58,104 nt of DNA from Aliiglaciecola lipolytica E3 (GCF_000314975.1 NZ_BAEN01000002.1:1-58104); one strand, 5' to 3'. Counted from the stretch's first letter, positions 1-11,863 are shown. Made by a program: numbers and translations. The notes: a model not told the origin generated them from the letters alone.

Positions 1-77
1 TAACGTCCAAAGCAACGGAAATGCGAGCGCTTTTGGCGCAGCCAGCGAGTATTTTCCGATGCCTTTGCTTGTTATTG
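1..77 (-). repeat. attC-like integron recombination site, truncated by window start
   Basis: The two ends form the bipartite stem typical of integron attC sites. TAAC at 1-4 pairs with GTTA at 71-74 (R boxes). Unpaired spacers follow (GTCC on one side, AAGC on the other), and then AAAGCAACGGAAA pairs with the reverse complement AAAGGCATCGGAAAA of 53-67, leaving one extrahelical base and one mismatch (L boxes). The roughly 30-nt apex is variable. The extra base lies in the right arm, which fits cassettes reading leftward away from intI, although the polarity call rests on that single base. The outermost three bases of the left R box lie outside the window. What is seen is the folded symmetry. 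That it is a working attC is inferred from the intI gene close by. Confidence 0.7.
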
Positions 78-410
78 CGCAACCCTTTGGACTAGCGCGG
101 CTTTGCCGCCACCACCTGTTTGCACAACAACATGATTAAAAATATTACTCGTAGACTAAACCAACCTAGAACAAAACAACAACTGCTTTTTGACTGTTAC
201 ATTGAACTGTTGCTGAGAAAAGTGGCGTGACCGGTGAGAAGAGCAACAAGTGGTCAACGACCTAGGACGATTATTAAAAAAGGAATTTGCTAAATCGAAG
301 AAGGTAATTGAAACGCTACCTTGCTTAATTTGAAGTAGAAAAAGACAAAGCGCTATAACAATATTATTAGGTAAGAAATTTCCTTAAAACCAACAAGGAA
401 AAATTCCTTA
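78..410. other. degenerate or ORF-less first cassette region
   Basis: This stretch between the attC-like structure and the candidate attI holds no convincing gene. A plus-strand reading frame from ATG 132 gives only 32 residues before TGA. Another frame continues with a coding-like run over about 235-340 (ending ETLPCLI), as if a small gene had suffered a frameshift. No leftward frame of useful length exists. A small perfect hairpin (GCGGC-TTT-GCCGC) sits at 98-110, and CTTTGGAC at 85-92 repeats the complement of 5-12. It is probably a decayed or non-coding cassette. Confidence 0.4.
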
Positions 411-417
411 ATTTAAC
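411..417 (-). other. candidate attI core site
   Basis: ATTTAAC matches the RYYYAAC core (GTTAAAT on the minus strand). It is the only perfect match I find between the attC-like structure and the intI promoter. It lies about 170 bp upstream of the integrase start, the usual place for attI, with the orientation expected for cassettes extending to the left. The assignment is inferred from position and consensus only; the flanking integrase-binding box was not resolved. Confidence 0.35.
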
Positions 418-517
418 GTAGTTCATTTTTACCACACTGGATAACTGTCTGTACAGGTTAAAAATATTGGCATATTTTTTTCGTACCATTGTAAAAGTAC
501 AGTTTATTTCTAATAAC

Positions 518-561
518 TTGCGGTTAGACGGAGTAGGGGACTATTCTGTTGGTTTATACAG
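518..561 (+). promoter_or_regulatory. intI promoter with LexA (SOS) box
   Basis: A -35-like TTGCGG (518-523) and a -10-like TATTCT (542-547) are separated by 18 bp. A perfect LexA operator, CTGTTGGTTTATACAG (CTGT-N8-ACAG, 546-561), overlaps the -10 and ends 25 bp before the integrase ATG. LexA repression of integron integrases through a box overlapping the promoter is established for Vibrio and mobile integrons, so SOS-induced recombination is the expected regulation here. Confidence 0.8.
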
Positions 562-586
562 TGCTTTTACAAGGAACGTAAAACCA

Positions 587-1552
587 ATGAAGTCACCTTT
601 TTTAGTAATGCTTAAGGATGAAATGTATAAACGTCATTATGCGAAACGAACGATTGAAACTTACTTAACTTGGATCAGTAGTTTTATTATTTTCCATAAA
701 AAGCGTCACCCGGCACAGTTACATAATATGGAAGTTGAGCTGTTCTTATCTCATTTGGTTTTGGAATTAGATGTAGCAGTCTCTACTCAAAAAATTGCGT
801 TGAATGCGCTAACATTTTTGTATGCCGAAATATTAGATAATCCTTTATCACTAAAACTCAAATATGTACGAAGTACACGACAACAAAAGTTACCGGTGGT
901 GTTAACACAACCGGAAATACGTAGTTTACTTAATTGTATTAATGCTAATTATAAATTACCTGCTTCACTTCTATATGGAAGCGGCTTGCGATTAATGGAA
1001 TGTATACGATTAAGGGTGCAGGATATCGATTTTGATTATAAGTCTATTCGTATTTGGAACAGCAAGGGTGGTAAACATCGTATTGTTACATTGGCTGATA
1101 GTCTAATTTCTGATTTACATAAGCAGATAATAATGGCTGAGCATTATCTGGCCGCAGATATTGTTAACCCTGATTTTTCAGGTGTATGGATGCCTAACAG
1201 GCTGAGGGTTAAATACAAATCGGCAAGTAGAGATTTGGGGTGGCAATATCTTTTTCCATCTAGCCGATTGTCAATTGATCCAGAAACAAAAAAGATGCGT
1301 CGTCACCATATTGATGAAACAGGTCTGCAAAAAGCAATTAGAATCGCCAGTAAAAAGGCTTCTATCCCAAAAAAAGTGACGCCTCACACGCTTCGTCATA
1401 CGTTTGCAACGCATTTATTGCAGTCAGGAGCAGACATTAGAACAGTACAAGATCAACTAGGTCATGCTGATTTACGTACTACGCAAATTTATACGCATAT
1501 ACTTCAAAGGGGAGGGAACTCAGTTATCAGTCCGCTTTCAAACTTGTTTTAA
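587..1552 (+). CDS. intI: integron integrase IntI (tyrosine recombinase)
   Basis: This is a site-specific recombinase that inserts and excises gene cassettes at attI and attC. The 321-residue product has the usual IntI length and the characteristic start MKSPFL, with the SAM-like N-terminal domain at about 5-85. The catalytic set is R135, K163, H267, R270, H293 and nucleophile Y302. The insertion at about 190-250 (containing YKSASRDLGWQYLFPSSRLS) is the extra patch that separates IntI from XerC/XerD and binds the extrahelical attC base. The ATG at 587 is chosen over an upstream in-frame TTG at 467 because it has an AAGGA site 11 bp upstream and because the longer form would place the LexA box and promoter inside the gene. 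The gene looks intact and runs away from the cassette side, as is standard. It converges on the CBS gene, 18 bp away. Confidence 0.95.
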   Translation: MKSPFLVMLKDEMYKRHYAKRTIETYLTWISSFIIFHKKRHPAQLHNMEVELFLSHLVLELDVAVSTQKIALNALTFLYAEILDNPLSLKLKYVRSTRQQKLPVVLTQPEIRSLLNCINANYKLPASLLYGSGLRLMECIRLRVQDIDFDYKSIRIWNSKGGKHRIVTLADSLISDLHKQIIMAEHYLAADIVNPDFSGVWMPNRLRVKYKSASRDLGWQYLFPSSRLSIDPETKKMRRHHIDETGLQKAIRIASKKASIPKKVTPHTLRHTFATHLLQSGADIRTVQDQLGHADLRTTQIYTHILQRGGNSVISPLSNLF

Positions 1553-1570
1553 CTTTATTTTGGTAGAATT

Positions 1571-1999
1571 TTACTGTGCTAGCAATTTCTCTAACTGCTT
1601 GGTTTCAATGTAAGTGAAAACGTCACGCCAACTCAAAATACCAACTGCTTGATTATCTGAGGTGACTACGGGAATGCATGATACACGGTGTTTATTAAAC
1701 GTTTGTATTGCGCTGAAAAGTCCGTTATTGGGATGTAAAGTAACTAACTTTCTACTCATAATTTGATGCACTCGTTTGTTTAAACTTGCCACATCTTTTA
1801 TCGATTCCATTGCTGTATCTATATTTGGGCTAATTGCTTTGAGAAAGTCTCTATCAGATAAAATTCCCACCAGTTTTTTGTTTTCAATTACCAATAAATG
1901 ATGAAATTTATGATTTTCAAATAGTTGTTTAACATGTGCCAATGTATTGTCCATTTGCACGCTCACTATTTCCTTTGTCATTATTTTTTCTATTTTCAT
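1571..1999 (-). CDS. tandem CBS-domain protein
   Basis: The 142-residue soluble protein consists almost entirely of two CBS motifs: roughly residues 5-62 (starting KIMTKEIVSV, with GILSDRDFL) and 76-136 (QIMSRKLVTLHPN, with GILSWRDVFTYIE). Such stand-alone pairs bind adenine nucleotides and act as energy or redox sensors, but the partner cannot be told from sequence. It has no membrane segment or fused effector domain. It lies downstream of the ATP synthase operon on the same strand but beyond the operon terminator, so it is probably a separate unit. The link to energy status is suggestive only. Confidence 0.85.
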   Translation of the reverse strand: MKIEKIMTKEIVSVQMDNTLAHVKQLFENHKFHHLLVIENKKLVGILSDRDFLKAISPNIDTAMESIKDVASLNKRVHQIMSRKLVTLHPNNGLFSAIQTFNKHRVSCIPVVTSDNQAVGILSWRDVFTYIETKQLEKLLAQ

Positions 2000-2120
2000 T
2001 AGGCCGGAAGAATCCCTGTAAACACCAGTATCAGCATAAACTATAAACGACAGGTTGTTTAGTTTGCTAGGTATAGCTTTTCTAATTTCAGAATAGGAGG
2101 GATATGAGTTTGTTAGAAAA

Positions 2121-2148
2121 TAAAAAACCCAGCGCTTGGCTGGGTTTT
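2121..2148 (-). terminator. Rho-independent terminator of the atp operon
   Basis: AAAACCCAGC and GCTGGGTTTT form a perfect 10-bp stem with a five-base loop. Reading leftward it is followed by a T-run. It sits 22 bp past the atpC stop codon. Confidence 0.9.
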
Positions 2149-2169
2149 GAAAAGATAACTAATCTCTGG

Positions 2170-2583
2170 TTATTTACGCATTTTTTGAATTAAGCGTATC
2201 TGTGCAAGAGCTTCTGCAAGTTGCGCAGCGGCTTCCGCATAATCGAAATCGGCACCGCCGTTTGCAATATGCTCTTCAGCTGAACGTTTTGCTTCTAACG
2301 CAGATTGTTCATCTAAATCTTCTGCACGAACAGCAGTATCTGCCAAAACAGTCACTGTGTTAGGTTGAACTTCTAACATGCCACCGGCTATGTAGATAAT
2401 TTCCTCTTCACCGTGCTGTTTAACCAAACGAACCATGCCAGGATTTAACGCAGTAATTAAAGGTGCATGTCCAGGATGAATACCTAGCTCACCTTCACTA
2501 CCGGTAATCTGAATAGTTTCTACCAGACCAGAAAATATCTTGTCTTCGGCGCTTACCACATCCAGATGTACTGTCATTGCCAT
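2170..2583 (-). CDS. atpC: F1Fo ATP synthase epsilon subunit
   Basis: This is the central-stalk subunit that couples and inhibits the F1 motor. The 137 residues are the normal length. The N-terminal beta-sandwich (about 1-87, with [14 protein letters not shown] and [11 protein letters not shown]) is followed by the C-terminal helical hairpin (about 90-137), which is rich in Ala and Glu. It is the last gene of the operon, 57 bp after atpD. A strong AGGAGG lies just upstream of two in-frame ATGs two codons apart. The first ATG is only 4 bp from it and the second 10 bp, so the protein may really begin at MTVHLDV (2577). Confidence 0.97.
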   Translation of the reverse strand: MAMTVHLDVVSAEDKIFSGLVETIQITGSEGELGIHPGHAPLITALNPGMVRLVKQHGEEEIIYIAGGMLEVQPNTVTVLADTAVRAEDLDEQSALEAKRSAEEHIANGGADFDYAEAAAQLAEALAQIRLIQKMRK

Positions 2584-2640
2584 GGGACCTCCTAAATAGG
2601 TTTATGAAAAAACAAAGGGAAAGACACAAGTTACTGCGTC

Positions 2641-4035
<1,395 letters not shown>

Positions 4036-4057
4036 TCATTAATTTTTAAACCTTTGC

Positions 4058-4918
4058 CTACACCGCTGCCGCGCCGCTAACTATTTCACTAATTTCTTGT
4101 GTAATAGCTGCTTGACGAGCTTTGTTGTATACCAATTGCAAATCATCGATTAGATCGCCTGCGTTATCGGTAGCGGCTTTCATCGCTACCATTCGCGCGG
4201 CTTGCTCTGACGCAGAGTTTTCTACTACGCCTTGGTACACCTGAGATTCGATATAACGAACCATTAATTTTTCCAAAATTGGTTTTGGATCTGGTTCGTA
4301 AATGTAATCCCAACGATGCTTTAATTCTTTTTCATCAGACTTAGGCAAAGGTAACAATTGATCGATTCTGGGCTCTTGTGTCATGGTATTTACGAAGTCG
4401 TTGTAGACCAAAAATAAACGGTCAATTTCTCCTTCGTTGTACGCATTTAACATTACACGTACCAAACCAATCACATCTTGAACACTTGGCGAATCACCTA
4501 TGCCAGATTCAGCAGCAAGTACTTTGCCCCCGAATCGGCCGAAAAATGCACATGCTTTTGCACCCAATGCAGCGAAGCTCACTTCAACGTCTTGTTGTTG
4601 CCACTTTTTGACGTCAATGCTCACTTTCTTGAACTCATTTGAGTTCAAACCACCACAAAGGCCACGGTCGGTTGAAATCACGATATAACCAACACGTTTA
4701 ACCTCACGCTCTTCCAAATATGGATGGCGATATTCAAGGTTACCGTGGGCCACGTGACCAATCACATTACGCATGCTTTCGGCATATGGACGGCTGGATT
4801 CCATACGGTCTTGCGCCTTTTTCATTTTAGACGCGGCAACCATTTCCATAGCACTGGTGATCTTCTGAGTATTCTTAATACTCCCGATCTTACCTTTTAT
4901 CTCTTTACCGCTGGCCAT
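4058..4918 (-). CDS. atpG: F1Fo ATP synthase gamma subunit
   Basis: This is the rotating central shaft of F1. The 286-residue protein starts with the conserved coiled-coil helix ([20 protein letters not shown]). It contains [11 protein letters not shown] in the middle domain and ends with the second long helix ([20 protein letters not shown]), which packs against the first inside the alpha3beta3 ring. It lies between atpA and atpD, the canonical order, 52 bp after atpA. Confidence 0.98.
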   Translation of the reverse strand: MASGKEIKGKIGSIKNTQKITSAMEMVAASKMKKAQDRMESSRPYAESMRNVIGHVAHGNLEYRHPYLEEREVKRVGYIVISTDRGLCGGLNSNEFKKVSIDVKKWQQQDVEVSFAALGAKACAFFGRFGGKVLAAESGIGDSPSVQDVIGLVRVMLNAYNEGEIDRLFLVYNDFVNTMTQEPRIDQLLPLPKSDEKELKHRWDYIYEPDPKPILEKLMVRYIESQVYQGVVENSASEQAARMVAMKAATDNAGDLIDDLQLVYNKARQAAITQEISEIVSGAAAV

Positions 4919-4970
4919 GACTTATCTCCGATTTCTCAACGTTAGGGTAGCAGTGATGCTACCCAATTGA

Positions 4971-6512
4971 TTACCAAGTTTGTGTCGCTTTGAATTTATC
5001 CAAAGCTTCACTCAACTGGGCTTCAATCTCACCGTTGTAGTTACCAGTGTCGTTAAGTGTTTTCATAAGCTCAGCATATTCAGCATTCATAAAAGAATGA
5101 AGTGAAGATTCAAAATCTAGTACTTTATTCAATTCAATGCCTTTCAGATAGCCTTTTTCAACAGCAAACAAAGACACACCCATATCGCCCACTGAAAGTG
5201 GTGCATATTGGTTCTGCTTCATTAATTCTGTTACGCGCTCACCATGTTCTAGTTGCTCACGAGTCGCTTCATCAAGGTCAGATGCGAACTGCGAGAACGC
5301 CGCCAATTCACGATACTGAGCCAAGGCTAGACGAATACCGCCACCGAGTTTCTTGATGATTTTAGTTTGCGCAGCACCACCAACACGAGATACCGAAATA
5401 CCGGCGTTTACCGCTGGGCGAATACCCGCGTTAAACAAATCAGATTCTAAGAAGATCTGACCGTCGGTAATTGATATTACGTTGGTAGGTACGAATGCTG
5501 ATACGTCACCGGCTTGCGTTTCAATGATAGGCAATGCAGTCAATGAACCTGTTTGGCCTTTAACTTTACCATCTGTGAATTTCTCTACATAAACTTCGTT
5601 TACACGAGCAGCACGCTCAAGAAGACGAGAGTGTAGATAGAAAACATCACCAGGATAAGCTTCACGACCTGGCGGACGACGAAGTAGCAATGAAATTTGA
5701 CGATACGCTACAGCTTGCTTAGACAAATCATCGTATACGATAAGTGCGTCTTCACCGCGGTCACGGAAAAACTCACCCATTGTACAACCAGAATATGGTG
5801 CTAAGTATTGTAATGCTGCAGATTCAGACGCAGAAGCGGCAACAACAATGGTGTGATCCATTGCACCGTGCTCTTCTAACTTACGTACTACGTTAGCAAT
5901 AGTAGATGCCTTTTGGCCTACCGCTACGTATACACAGCTTACGCCAGTACCTTTTTGATTGATGATGGCATCGATTGCCAAAGCAGTTTTACCTGTTTGA
6001 CGGTCACCGATAACCAATTCACGTTGTCCACGACCAACTGGGATCATGGCATCAACCGATTTATAACCAGTTTGGATTGGCTGGTCTACTGATTGACGTT
6101 CGATAACGCCTGGTGCAATTTTCTCAACTGGTTCAAAACCTTCTGCATCAATTGCGCCTTTACCATCAATAGGCTCGCCCAAAGTGTTAACTACGCGACC
6201 TAAAAGGGCACGGCCAACAGGCACTTCCAAAATACGACCTGTAGATTGGACTTTCATACCTTCACGTAGGTCCGCATAAGGACCCATTACTACCGCACCT
6301 ACAGAATCTCGTTCTAGGTTTAACGCGATAGCATAACGATTACCAGGAAGCTCAATCATTTCACCTTGCATAACATCGGCAAGGCCATGGACACGAATGA
6401 TACCGTCGGTAACACCAACTATTGTACCTTCGTTGCGAGCTTCACTTTTTACATCAAACTGTTCAATTCGTTTTTTGATCAGTTCTGCAATTTCAGTGGA
6501 ATTCAGTTGCAT
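4971..6512 (-). CDS. atpA: F1Fo ATP synthase alpha subunit
   Basis: This is the non-catalytic nucleotide-binding subunit of F1, which also contacts delta at the head. At 513 residues it is the standard size. The P-loop GDRQTGKT lies at 169-176, the N-terminal beta-barrel begins near residue 28, and the arginine-finger region is in the VSRVGGAAQ segment (about 373-381). The N-terminal segment [19 protein letters not shown] is the delta-binding helix. It follows atpH by 14 bp, implying translational coupling. Confidence 0.99.
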   Translation of the reverse strand: MQLNSTEIAELIKKRIEQFDVKSEARNEGTIVGVTDGIIRVHGLADVMQGEMIELPGNRYAIALNLERDSVGAVVMGPYADLREGMKVQSTGRILEVPVGRALLGRVVNTLGEPIDGKGAIDAEGFEPVEKIAPGVIERQSVDQPIQTGYKSVDAMIPVGRGQRELVIGDRQTGKTALAIDAIINQKGTGVSCVYVAVGQKASTIANVVRKLEEHGAMDHTIVVAASASESAALQYLAPYSGCTMGEFFRDRGEDALIVYDDLSKQAVAYRQISLLLRRPPGREAYPGDVFYLHSRLLERAARVNEVYVEKFTDGKVKGQTGSLTALPIIETQAGDVSAFVPTNVISITDGQIFLESDLFNAGIRPAVNAGISVSRVGGAAQTKIIKKLGGGIRLALAQYRELAAFSQFASDLDEATREQLEHGERVTELMKQNQYAPLSVGDMGVSLFAVEKGYLKGIELNKVLDFESSLHSFMNAEYAELMKTLNDTGNYNGEIEAQLSEALDKFKATQTW

Positions 6513-6526
6513 GCTCTATTTCCCCG

Positions 6527-7060
6527 CTATGATTGTAAAACGTCTGATAGACGGTGTAGTTTTGATCTAACCGAACCATCAATTACTGTGTCACCGGCTT
6601 TAATAATGACTCCGGCCACAATGTCAGCATCGACGTTACAATTCAGCTTAACTTTTCGTGCAAGACGTGTCTCAAGAGACGCGCTGATTTCAGATAGTTG
6701 TTTTTCGCTTAATTCAACAGCAGAGGTAACCTCTACATCTATTTCTTTGTCAAATTCCGCTTTATATTGAGTAAACAACAATGCAATATCAGGTAGCGCT
6801 TTTAAGCGTCCATTCTCAGCCAAAACACCAATAAGGTTCTGACCCGCTTCGTCGAGTTGTTCACCGCACACGCTGTTGAACAATTCAGCTAGTTTTTCAG
6901 CAGCCATAGCGCTCGATAAGATGTCATCCATCTGTTCGTTATCCGCTACTTCACCTGCAAACATCAGCATTTCTTGCCAGTGTGTGACAGCTTGCTTCTC
7001 AACCGCATAGTCGAAAGCTGCTTTAGCATAAGGGCGAGCAACAGTTGTCGATTCAGACAT
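6527..7060 (-). CDS. atpH: F1Fo ATP synthase delta subunit
   Basis: This is the peripheral-stalk subunit that holds the alpha3beta3 head to the b dimer. The 177-residue protein has the six-helix N-terminal domain ([16 protein letters not shown] near residue 8) and the C-terminal motif [15 protein letters not shown]-like (here [20 protein letters not shown]), which is diagnostic of the family. It sits between atpF (14 bp upstream) and atpA. Confidence 0.98.
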   Translation of the reverse strand: MSESTTVARPYAKAAFDYAVEKQAVTHWQEMLMFAGEVADNEQMDDILSSAMAAEKLAELFNSVCGEQLDEAGQNLIGVLAENGRLKALPDIALLFTQYKAEFDKEIDVEVTSAVELSEKQLSEISASLETRLARKVKLNCNVDADIVAGVIIKAGDTVIDGSVRSKLHRLSDVLQS

Positions 7061-7074
7061 AGCTCATGTGCCCC

Positions 7075-7545
7075 TTATAGCTCTGCGACAAGTTTTTCAA
7101 CTATGTCACTTTGTGCAGCGGCGTCGATTTCTCTCGCCAAGATTTTTTCAGCACCAGCAACAGCTAACACTGCGACTTGCTTACGAAGATCTTCTTTCAC
7201 ACGGTTGCGCTCTGCTTCAATTTCGGTTTGTCCTTGCGCGATAATTTTTTCACGCTCAACATGGCCACGTTGCGTTTCTTCATCAATAATTTGATTAGCA
7301 CGCTTTTTAGCTTGTTCGATAATTTCAGCTGCTTGAGTTTTCGCTTCTTTCAATTGCTCAGTTGCTTTTTGTTGCGCCAGCTCAAGGTCTTTTTCACCTC
7401 GTTCTGAAGCCGCTAAGCCGTCAGCAATTTTTTGTTGGCGATCTTCTATAGCGCCCATAATAGGGGGCCATACATACTTCATGCAGAACCACACGAAGAA
7501 TATAAATGCTATTAATTCGCCAATTAGAGTGAAATTGATATTCAA
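7075..7545 (-). CDS. atpF: F1Fo ATP synthase b subunit
   Basis: This is the stator stalk of the ATP synthase. The 156 residues comprise one N-terminal membrane helix (about 5-27, [20 protein letters not shown]). A long charged coiled coil rich in Glu, Lys, Gln and Ala follows and dimerises to reach delta. Length and layout match the E. coli b subunit. Only one b-type gene is present, as in proton-translocating proteobacterial enzymes with a homodimeric stalk. Confidence 0.98.
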   Translation of the reverse strand: MNINFTLIGELIAFIFFVWFCMKYVWPPIMGAIEDRQQKIADGLAASERGEKDLELAQQKATEQLKEAKTQAAEIIEQAKKRANQIIDEETQRGHVEREKIIAQGQTEIEAERNRVKEDLRKQVAVLAVAGAEKILAREIDAAAQSDIVEKLVAEL

Positions 7546-7584
7546 GTCCGCTCCTCCTAAGTTCGTTGATTACAATTGTTGTGC

Positions 7585-7839
<255 letters not shown>

Positions 7840-7888
7840 TCACCTTTGTGTTTTAAGTTAAAGTTTAAAAAAAATTAGTAGTTAGAAA

Positions 7889-8749
<861 letters not shown>

Positions 8750-9151
8750 TCAAACATCGTTTACTGGTTTAACGCGATGTAAAAAACTAATTATCGGCCA
8801 TTGTGCCATCGTGGTTATCAGATAAGTGACTAATAACGCTAAAAATTCAATTTCAGACCATTTAAACGCTAAAGAAAATAAAATAATGGTCAAAAAGAAT
8901 TTTATTTTGCTGCCTCTGTTAAAACTCCGTACTACCAGTTTATTTTGCCTGGCACCGGCGTATCTAAACGCGTAGTGAGCGAACACCAAAGCCGGAAGTA
9001 GACAGGTAATACCACCATAAAAAGCAGAAATACCGCTATTTTGACCCTTAAGAATCGCAAATAATATAGAGCAGACAATGGCAACAATACTTTGAAAAAA
9101 CAGTACTTTCCGAGCCAACTGTCGACCTTCGCTGGTCAAGCTAGTTGCCAA
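8750..9151 (-). CDS. atpI: ATP synthase accessory protein AtpI
   Basis: The first gene of the operon encodes a 133-residue membrane protein with four predicted hydrophobic stretches (about 15-34, 40-60, 75-95 and 100-118). AtpI is not part of the finished enzyme; family work links it to c-ring assembly and magnesium supply. It is placed 36 bp before atpB. Sequence conservation is low in this family, so the assignment relies on position, size and hydropathy together. Confidence 0.93.
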   Translation of the reverse strand: MATSLTSEGRQLARKVLFFQSIVAIVCSILFAILKGQNSGISAFYGGITCLLPALVFAHYAFRYAGARQNKLVVRSFNRGSKIKFFLTIILFSLAFKWSEIEFLALLVTYLITTMAQWPIISFLHRVKPVNDV

Positions 9152-9343
9152 ATTATCCCTCAGTGCGTTTATACCTAAACAAAAAGCGCCAAAAGTATAC
9201 TGTTTTATCGCAAATATTCAACCATTAAGCGTGTTTTGTTGTGTAATTTGTATTAATACATAGTTAACTACAATGTAGCCATTTAATTGTCTTCATTTCA
9301 GCAGCTATTTAACCACCATTATGGGGTTAAATCCCCAAAACTA
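9152..9343. other. atp upstream region
   Basis: This noncoding stretch carries the presumed atp operon promoter on the minus strand, although I cannot fix a single -35/-10 pair. A degenerate GGGG-TTAAAT-CCCC hairpin at about 9322-9336 looks like a remnant of the second hairpin of the repeat family next to it. Confidence 0.4.
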
Positions 9344-9481
9344 TGTAGCATGGGATTTATCCCATAGATATGCTCAAACAACTTCTCGGGGCTAAAGCCC
9401 CCACTACAATAAAACATGTAGCATGGGATTTATCCCATGGATATGTTCAAACAACTTCTCGGGGCTAGAGCCCCCACTACA
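9344..9481 (+). repeat. pair of 65-bp two-hairpin repeats (cluster 1)
   Basis: Two copies, 9344-9408 and 9417-9481, are each 65 bp. Each starts TGTAG and ends CTACA, giving short inverted termini. Inside is a first hairpin CATGGGA-TTTA-TCCCATG, a link of about 20 nt, and a second hairpin GGGGCT-AA-AGCCCC. The second copy reads GGGGCTAGAGCCCC in the second hairpin, keeping the stem. An 8-bp spacer separates the copies. The same element occurs in the array beside oriC and in a pair at 16.0-16.1 kb. No transposase is linked. The build resembles REPIN/MITE-type non-autonomous repeats. Confidence 0.9.
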
Positions 9482-9500
9482 ATTTAATTCTATTTGTGGA

Positions 9501-10373
9501 TTATTTGATATGACTTAAGATCCCATCCAATTCATCCAAGCTCGAAAAATTAATTGTCAACTTTCCTTTACCCTTTGCATTGTGAGCAATACTAACAGGC
9601 GCGCCTAAATTATCCGATAACTGACTTTCTAAACGTTGCACGTCTGGATCAACTTTAGGTTCAGCTTTTGGTTTTGGAGGCTCAAGTAATTTGCGTACAA
9701 GATTTTCTGTATCGCGAACGGTTAGTCCTTTGCCCGACACGGTTTGTGCTGCATCGGTTTGCACATCACCTTGCAAAGCAAGTAATGCACGAGCATGACC
9801 CATTTCAATGTCGCCATGCTCTAATAATAATTTTACGTCATCGTTAAGATTATTCAGACGCAGAAGATTGGTAACGGTTGTTCTGGATTTTCCGACCGCT
9901 TCAGCGACTTCTTGATGAGTAAGTTCAAATTCGGTCATTAATCTATCTAGAGCTTGTGCTTCTTCCATTGCATTGAGATCTTCACGCTGAATATTCTCAA
10001 TCAAAGCAATTGCAACAGCGGCTTCGTCAGGCACGTTCTTGATTATGCAGGGCACTACATCAAGCTTGGCTAACTGTGATGCTCGCCAACGGCGTTCACC
10101 CGCTATAATTTCGAACTTATCCTCACTCACTTTACGTACCACGATAGGCTGAATGACGCCTTGTGAACGAATTGAGGAAGCTAGATCATCTAATGCTTCA
10201 GGTGACATATCTTTACGAGGTTGATATTTGCCAGCTTGCAAAAACTCTATAGGCAGTTTTTGCAATTCACTGCTACGTTCTGAAATATCCGACTCTTGTT
10301 TTGCACTACTAGTGGCTAGTAATGCATCCAATCCTCTGCCTAAGCCTCTTTTTTTCGACGACATGTCTACCAT
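9501..10373 (-). CDS. parB: chromosome-partitioning protein ParB
   Basis: ParB is the CTP-dependent DNA clamp that loads at parS sites and organises the origin for segregation. The 290-residue protein has the N-terminal CTP-binding domain with GERRWRA (92-98) and ENIQRE (126-131), a central helix-turn-helix (about 152-173, THQEVAEAVGKSRTTVTNLL), and a C-terminal dimerisation domain (about 240-290). It is 11 bp downstream of parA. Two matching parS sites are present about 20 kb away in recF, so the system looks complete within the window. Confidence 0.97.
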   Translation of the reverse strand: MVDMSSKKRGLGRGLDALLATSSAKQESDISERSSELQKLPIEFLQAGKYQPRKDMSPEALDDLASSIRSQGVIQPIVVRKVSEDKFEIIAGERRWRASQLAKLDVVPCIIKNVPDEAAVAIALIENIQREDLNAMEEAQALDRLMTEFELTHQEVAEAVGKSRTTVTNLLRLNNLNDDVKLLLEHGDIEMGHARALLALQGDVQTDAAQTVSGKGLTVRDTENLVRKLLEPPKPKAEPKVDPDVQRLESQLSDNLGAPVSIAHNAKGKGKLTINFSSLDELDGILSHIK

Positions 10374-10384
10374 TAACCTTTTTC

Positions 10385-11170
10385 TTAACTCGCTTCTTTA
10401 AGGGTTTTATTACGACGACGCAGTATCTCACCTGCCAGTGCTAAATATGCCTTCGCACCCGTAGAAGATTTATCGTAATACATTGCTGGCGCACCAAAAC
10501 TCGGCGCTTCTGCCAGTCTCACATTGCGGGGAATAACTGTGCGATAAACCTGTTCACCAAAATGTCTTTTTAATTGTTCAGATACATCGTTTGCTAGTCT
10601 ATTTCGAGGGTCATACATAGTTCGTAGAACCCCTTCGATTTTAAGATCTGGATTGACCACAGAAGCTAACTTTTTAATTGTGTCCATCAACGCCGTAAGG
10701 CCTTCTAGCGCATAATATTCACATTGCATTGGAACTAGCACTGAATCAGCTGCTGCCATCGCATTTACCGTTAATTGACTTAAGGACGGCGGACAATCTA
10801 TAAAAATATAATCGTAGTAGTCTCGCACGGGTTCCAACGCTCTACGCAGTCGAAGTTCGCGGGCAAACACTTCCATTAATTTAATTTCAGCAGCTGTCAC
10901 GTCACTATTACCGGCAATGAGATCGTATTTACCAGACGTTTCTGTGATCACCACGTCTTGGACAGGCTTATCTTCAATTAGCAGTTCATAACAGGTGGAA
11001 TCGACCTCGTATTTGTCAATACCGCTTCCCATCGTTGCGTTACCTTGAGGATCTAAGTCTATTAGCAGTACTTTTCGTTTCGTAGCCGCCATCGACGCTG
11101 CAACATTAACTGCTGTAGTCGTTTTTCCAACACCACCTTTTTGGTTAGCTATTGCTATGACTTTCGCCAA
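10385..11170 (-). CDS. parA: chromosome-partitioning ATPase ParA
   Basis: This is a ParA/Soj-type ATPase that moves ParB-parS complexes along the nucleoid. The 261-residue protein begins almost directly with the deviant Walker A motif KGGVGKTTT (11-19), and has LLIDLDPQGNAT and IFIDCPPSLSQLTVNA as the other nucleotide-binding elements. It has no N-terminal DNA-binding extension, which identifies the short chromosomal (type Ib/Soj) class rather than the P1-like plasmid class. It lies between rsmG and parB. Confidence 0.97.
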   Translation of the reverse strand: MAKVIAIANQKGGVGKTTTAVNVAASMAATKRKVLLIDLDPQGNATMGSGIDKYEVDSTCYELLIEDKPVQDVVITETSGKYDLIAGNSDVTAAEIKLMEVFARELRLRRALEPVRDYYDYIFIDCPPSLSQLTVNAMAAADSVLVPMQCEYYALEGLTALMDTIKKLASVVNPDLKIEGVLRTMYDPRNRLANDVSEQLKRHFGEQVYRTVIPRNVRLAEAPSFGAPAMYYDKSSTGAKAYLALAGEILRRRNKTLKEAS

Positions 11171-11221
11171 CTTATCCGTCCGTTTATCTTTAATTTCAGG
11201 TATTGAATTGAGTAGTAGGCA

Positions 11222-11863
11222 CTAACTAACTTTTTTGATTTTAATCAAATGACGTTCGCCTTCAAGTACCGGTATATCTAGTTTAATAGATTCTATCACT
11301 TCAAATCCATCAGGTAGAAGTGCTATTTCCTGTTCTGGAAATTGACCTTTTAACGCAAGAAATTCACCTTGTGAATCTACCAGATGTTGGCACCAGTGCA
11401 ACATATCTTTTATCGACGCAAACGCTCGACTCAATACCCCATCAAGTTGGATATCGCTAGAATACTGCTCTACACGGGATTGAACCGGTTCAATATTTTT
11501 TAAGCCTAATTCGAATGACGCTTGTTTCATAAAGCGAACACGCTTACCTAAACTATCTAACAACACAAAATGTTTATCAGGATGCATAATTGAAAGTGGT
11601 ATTCCAGGTAATCCAGGACCCGTCCCTACATCAATGTAGTGAGCGCGATCTAGATAGGGTGCAACCACAATTGAATCGACAATGTGTTTAATTAGCATTT
11701 GTTGAGGATCACGGACAGACGTTAGATTGTATGCCTTATTCCATTTGTGGATCATCAGCACGAAATCAATCAAACTTTGTCTTTGCTGTTCATTAATTTC
11801 TAACGTTAAAGACGATACAGCTTTATCAAATGCCGACAATAAGTCGTTTTTTAGATCATCCAT
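11222..11863 (-). CDS. rsmG: 16S rRNA m7G527 methyltransferase RsmG
   Basis: RsmG methylates N7 of G527 of 16S rRNA using S-adenosylmethionine. The 213-residue protein has the SAM-binding glycine loop [13 protein letters not shown] (78-90) and the upstream [14 protein letters not shown] element typical of GidB/RsmG. Its start codon overlaps the mnmG stop region, the usual mnmG-rsmG coupling near oriC. Confidence 0.97.
   Translation of the reverse strand: MDDLKNDLLSAFDKAVSSLTLEINEQQRQSLIDFVLMIHKWNKAYNLTSVRDPQQMLIKHIVDSIVVAPYLDRAHYIDVGTGPGLPGIPLSIMHPDKHFVLLDSLGKRVRFMKQASFELGLKNIEPVQSRVEQYSSDIQLDGVLSRAFASIKDMLHWCQHLVDSQGEFLALKGQFPEQEIALLPDGFEVIESIKLDIPVLEGERHLIKIKKVS

Noticed and set aside
445-456. 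CTGTCTGTACAG as a LexA box
   Set aside because: The half-sites are separated by 4 and not 8 bases. The canonical CTGT-N8-ACAG is at 546-561.
467-586. TTG-initiated N-terminal extension of intI
   Set aside because: The extra 40 residues are absent from the IntI family and would contain the promoter and LexA box.
4744-4760. parS-like CACGTG in atpG
   Set aside because: The flanks (GGCCACGTGACC) do not match the ParB consensus.
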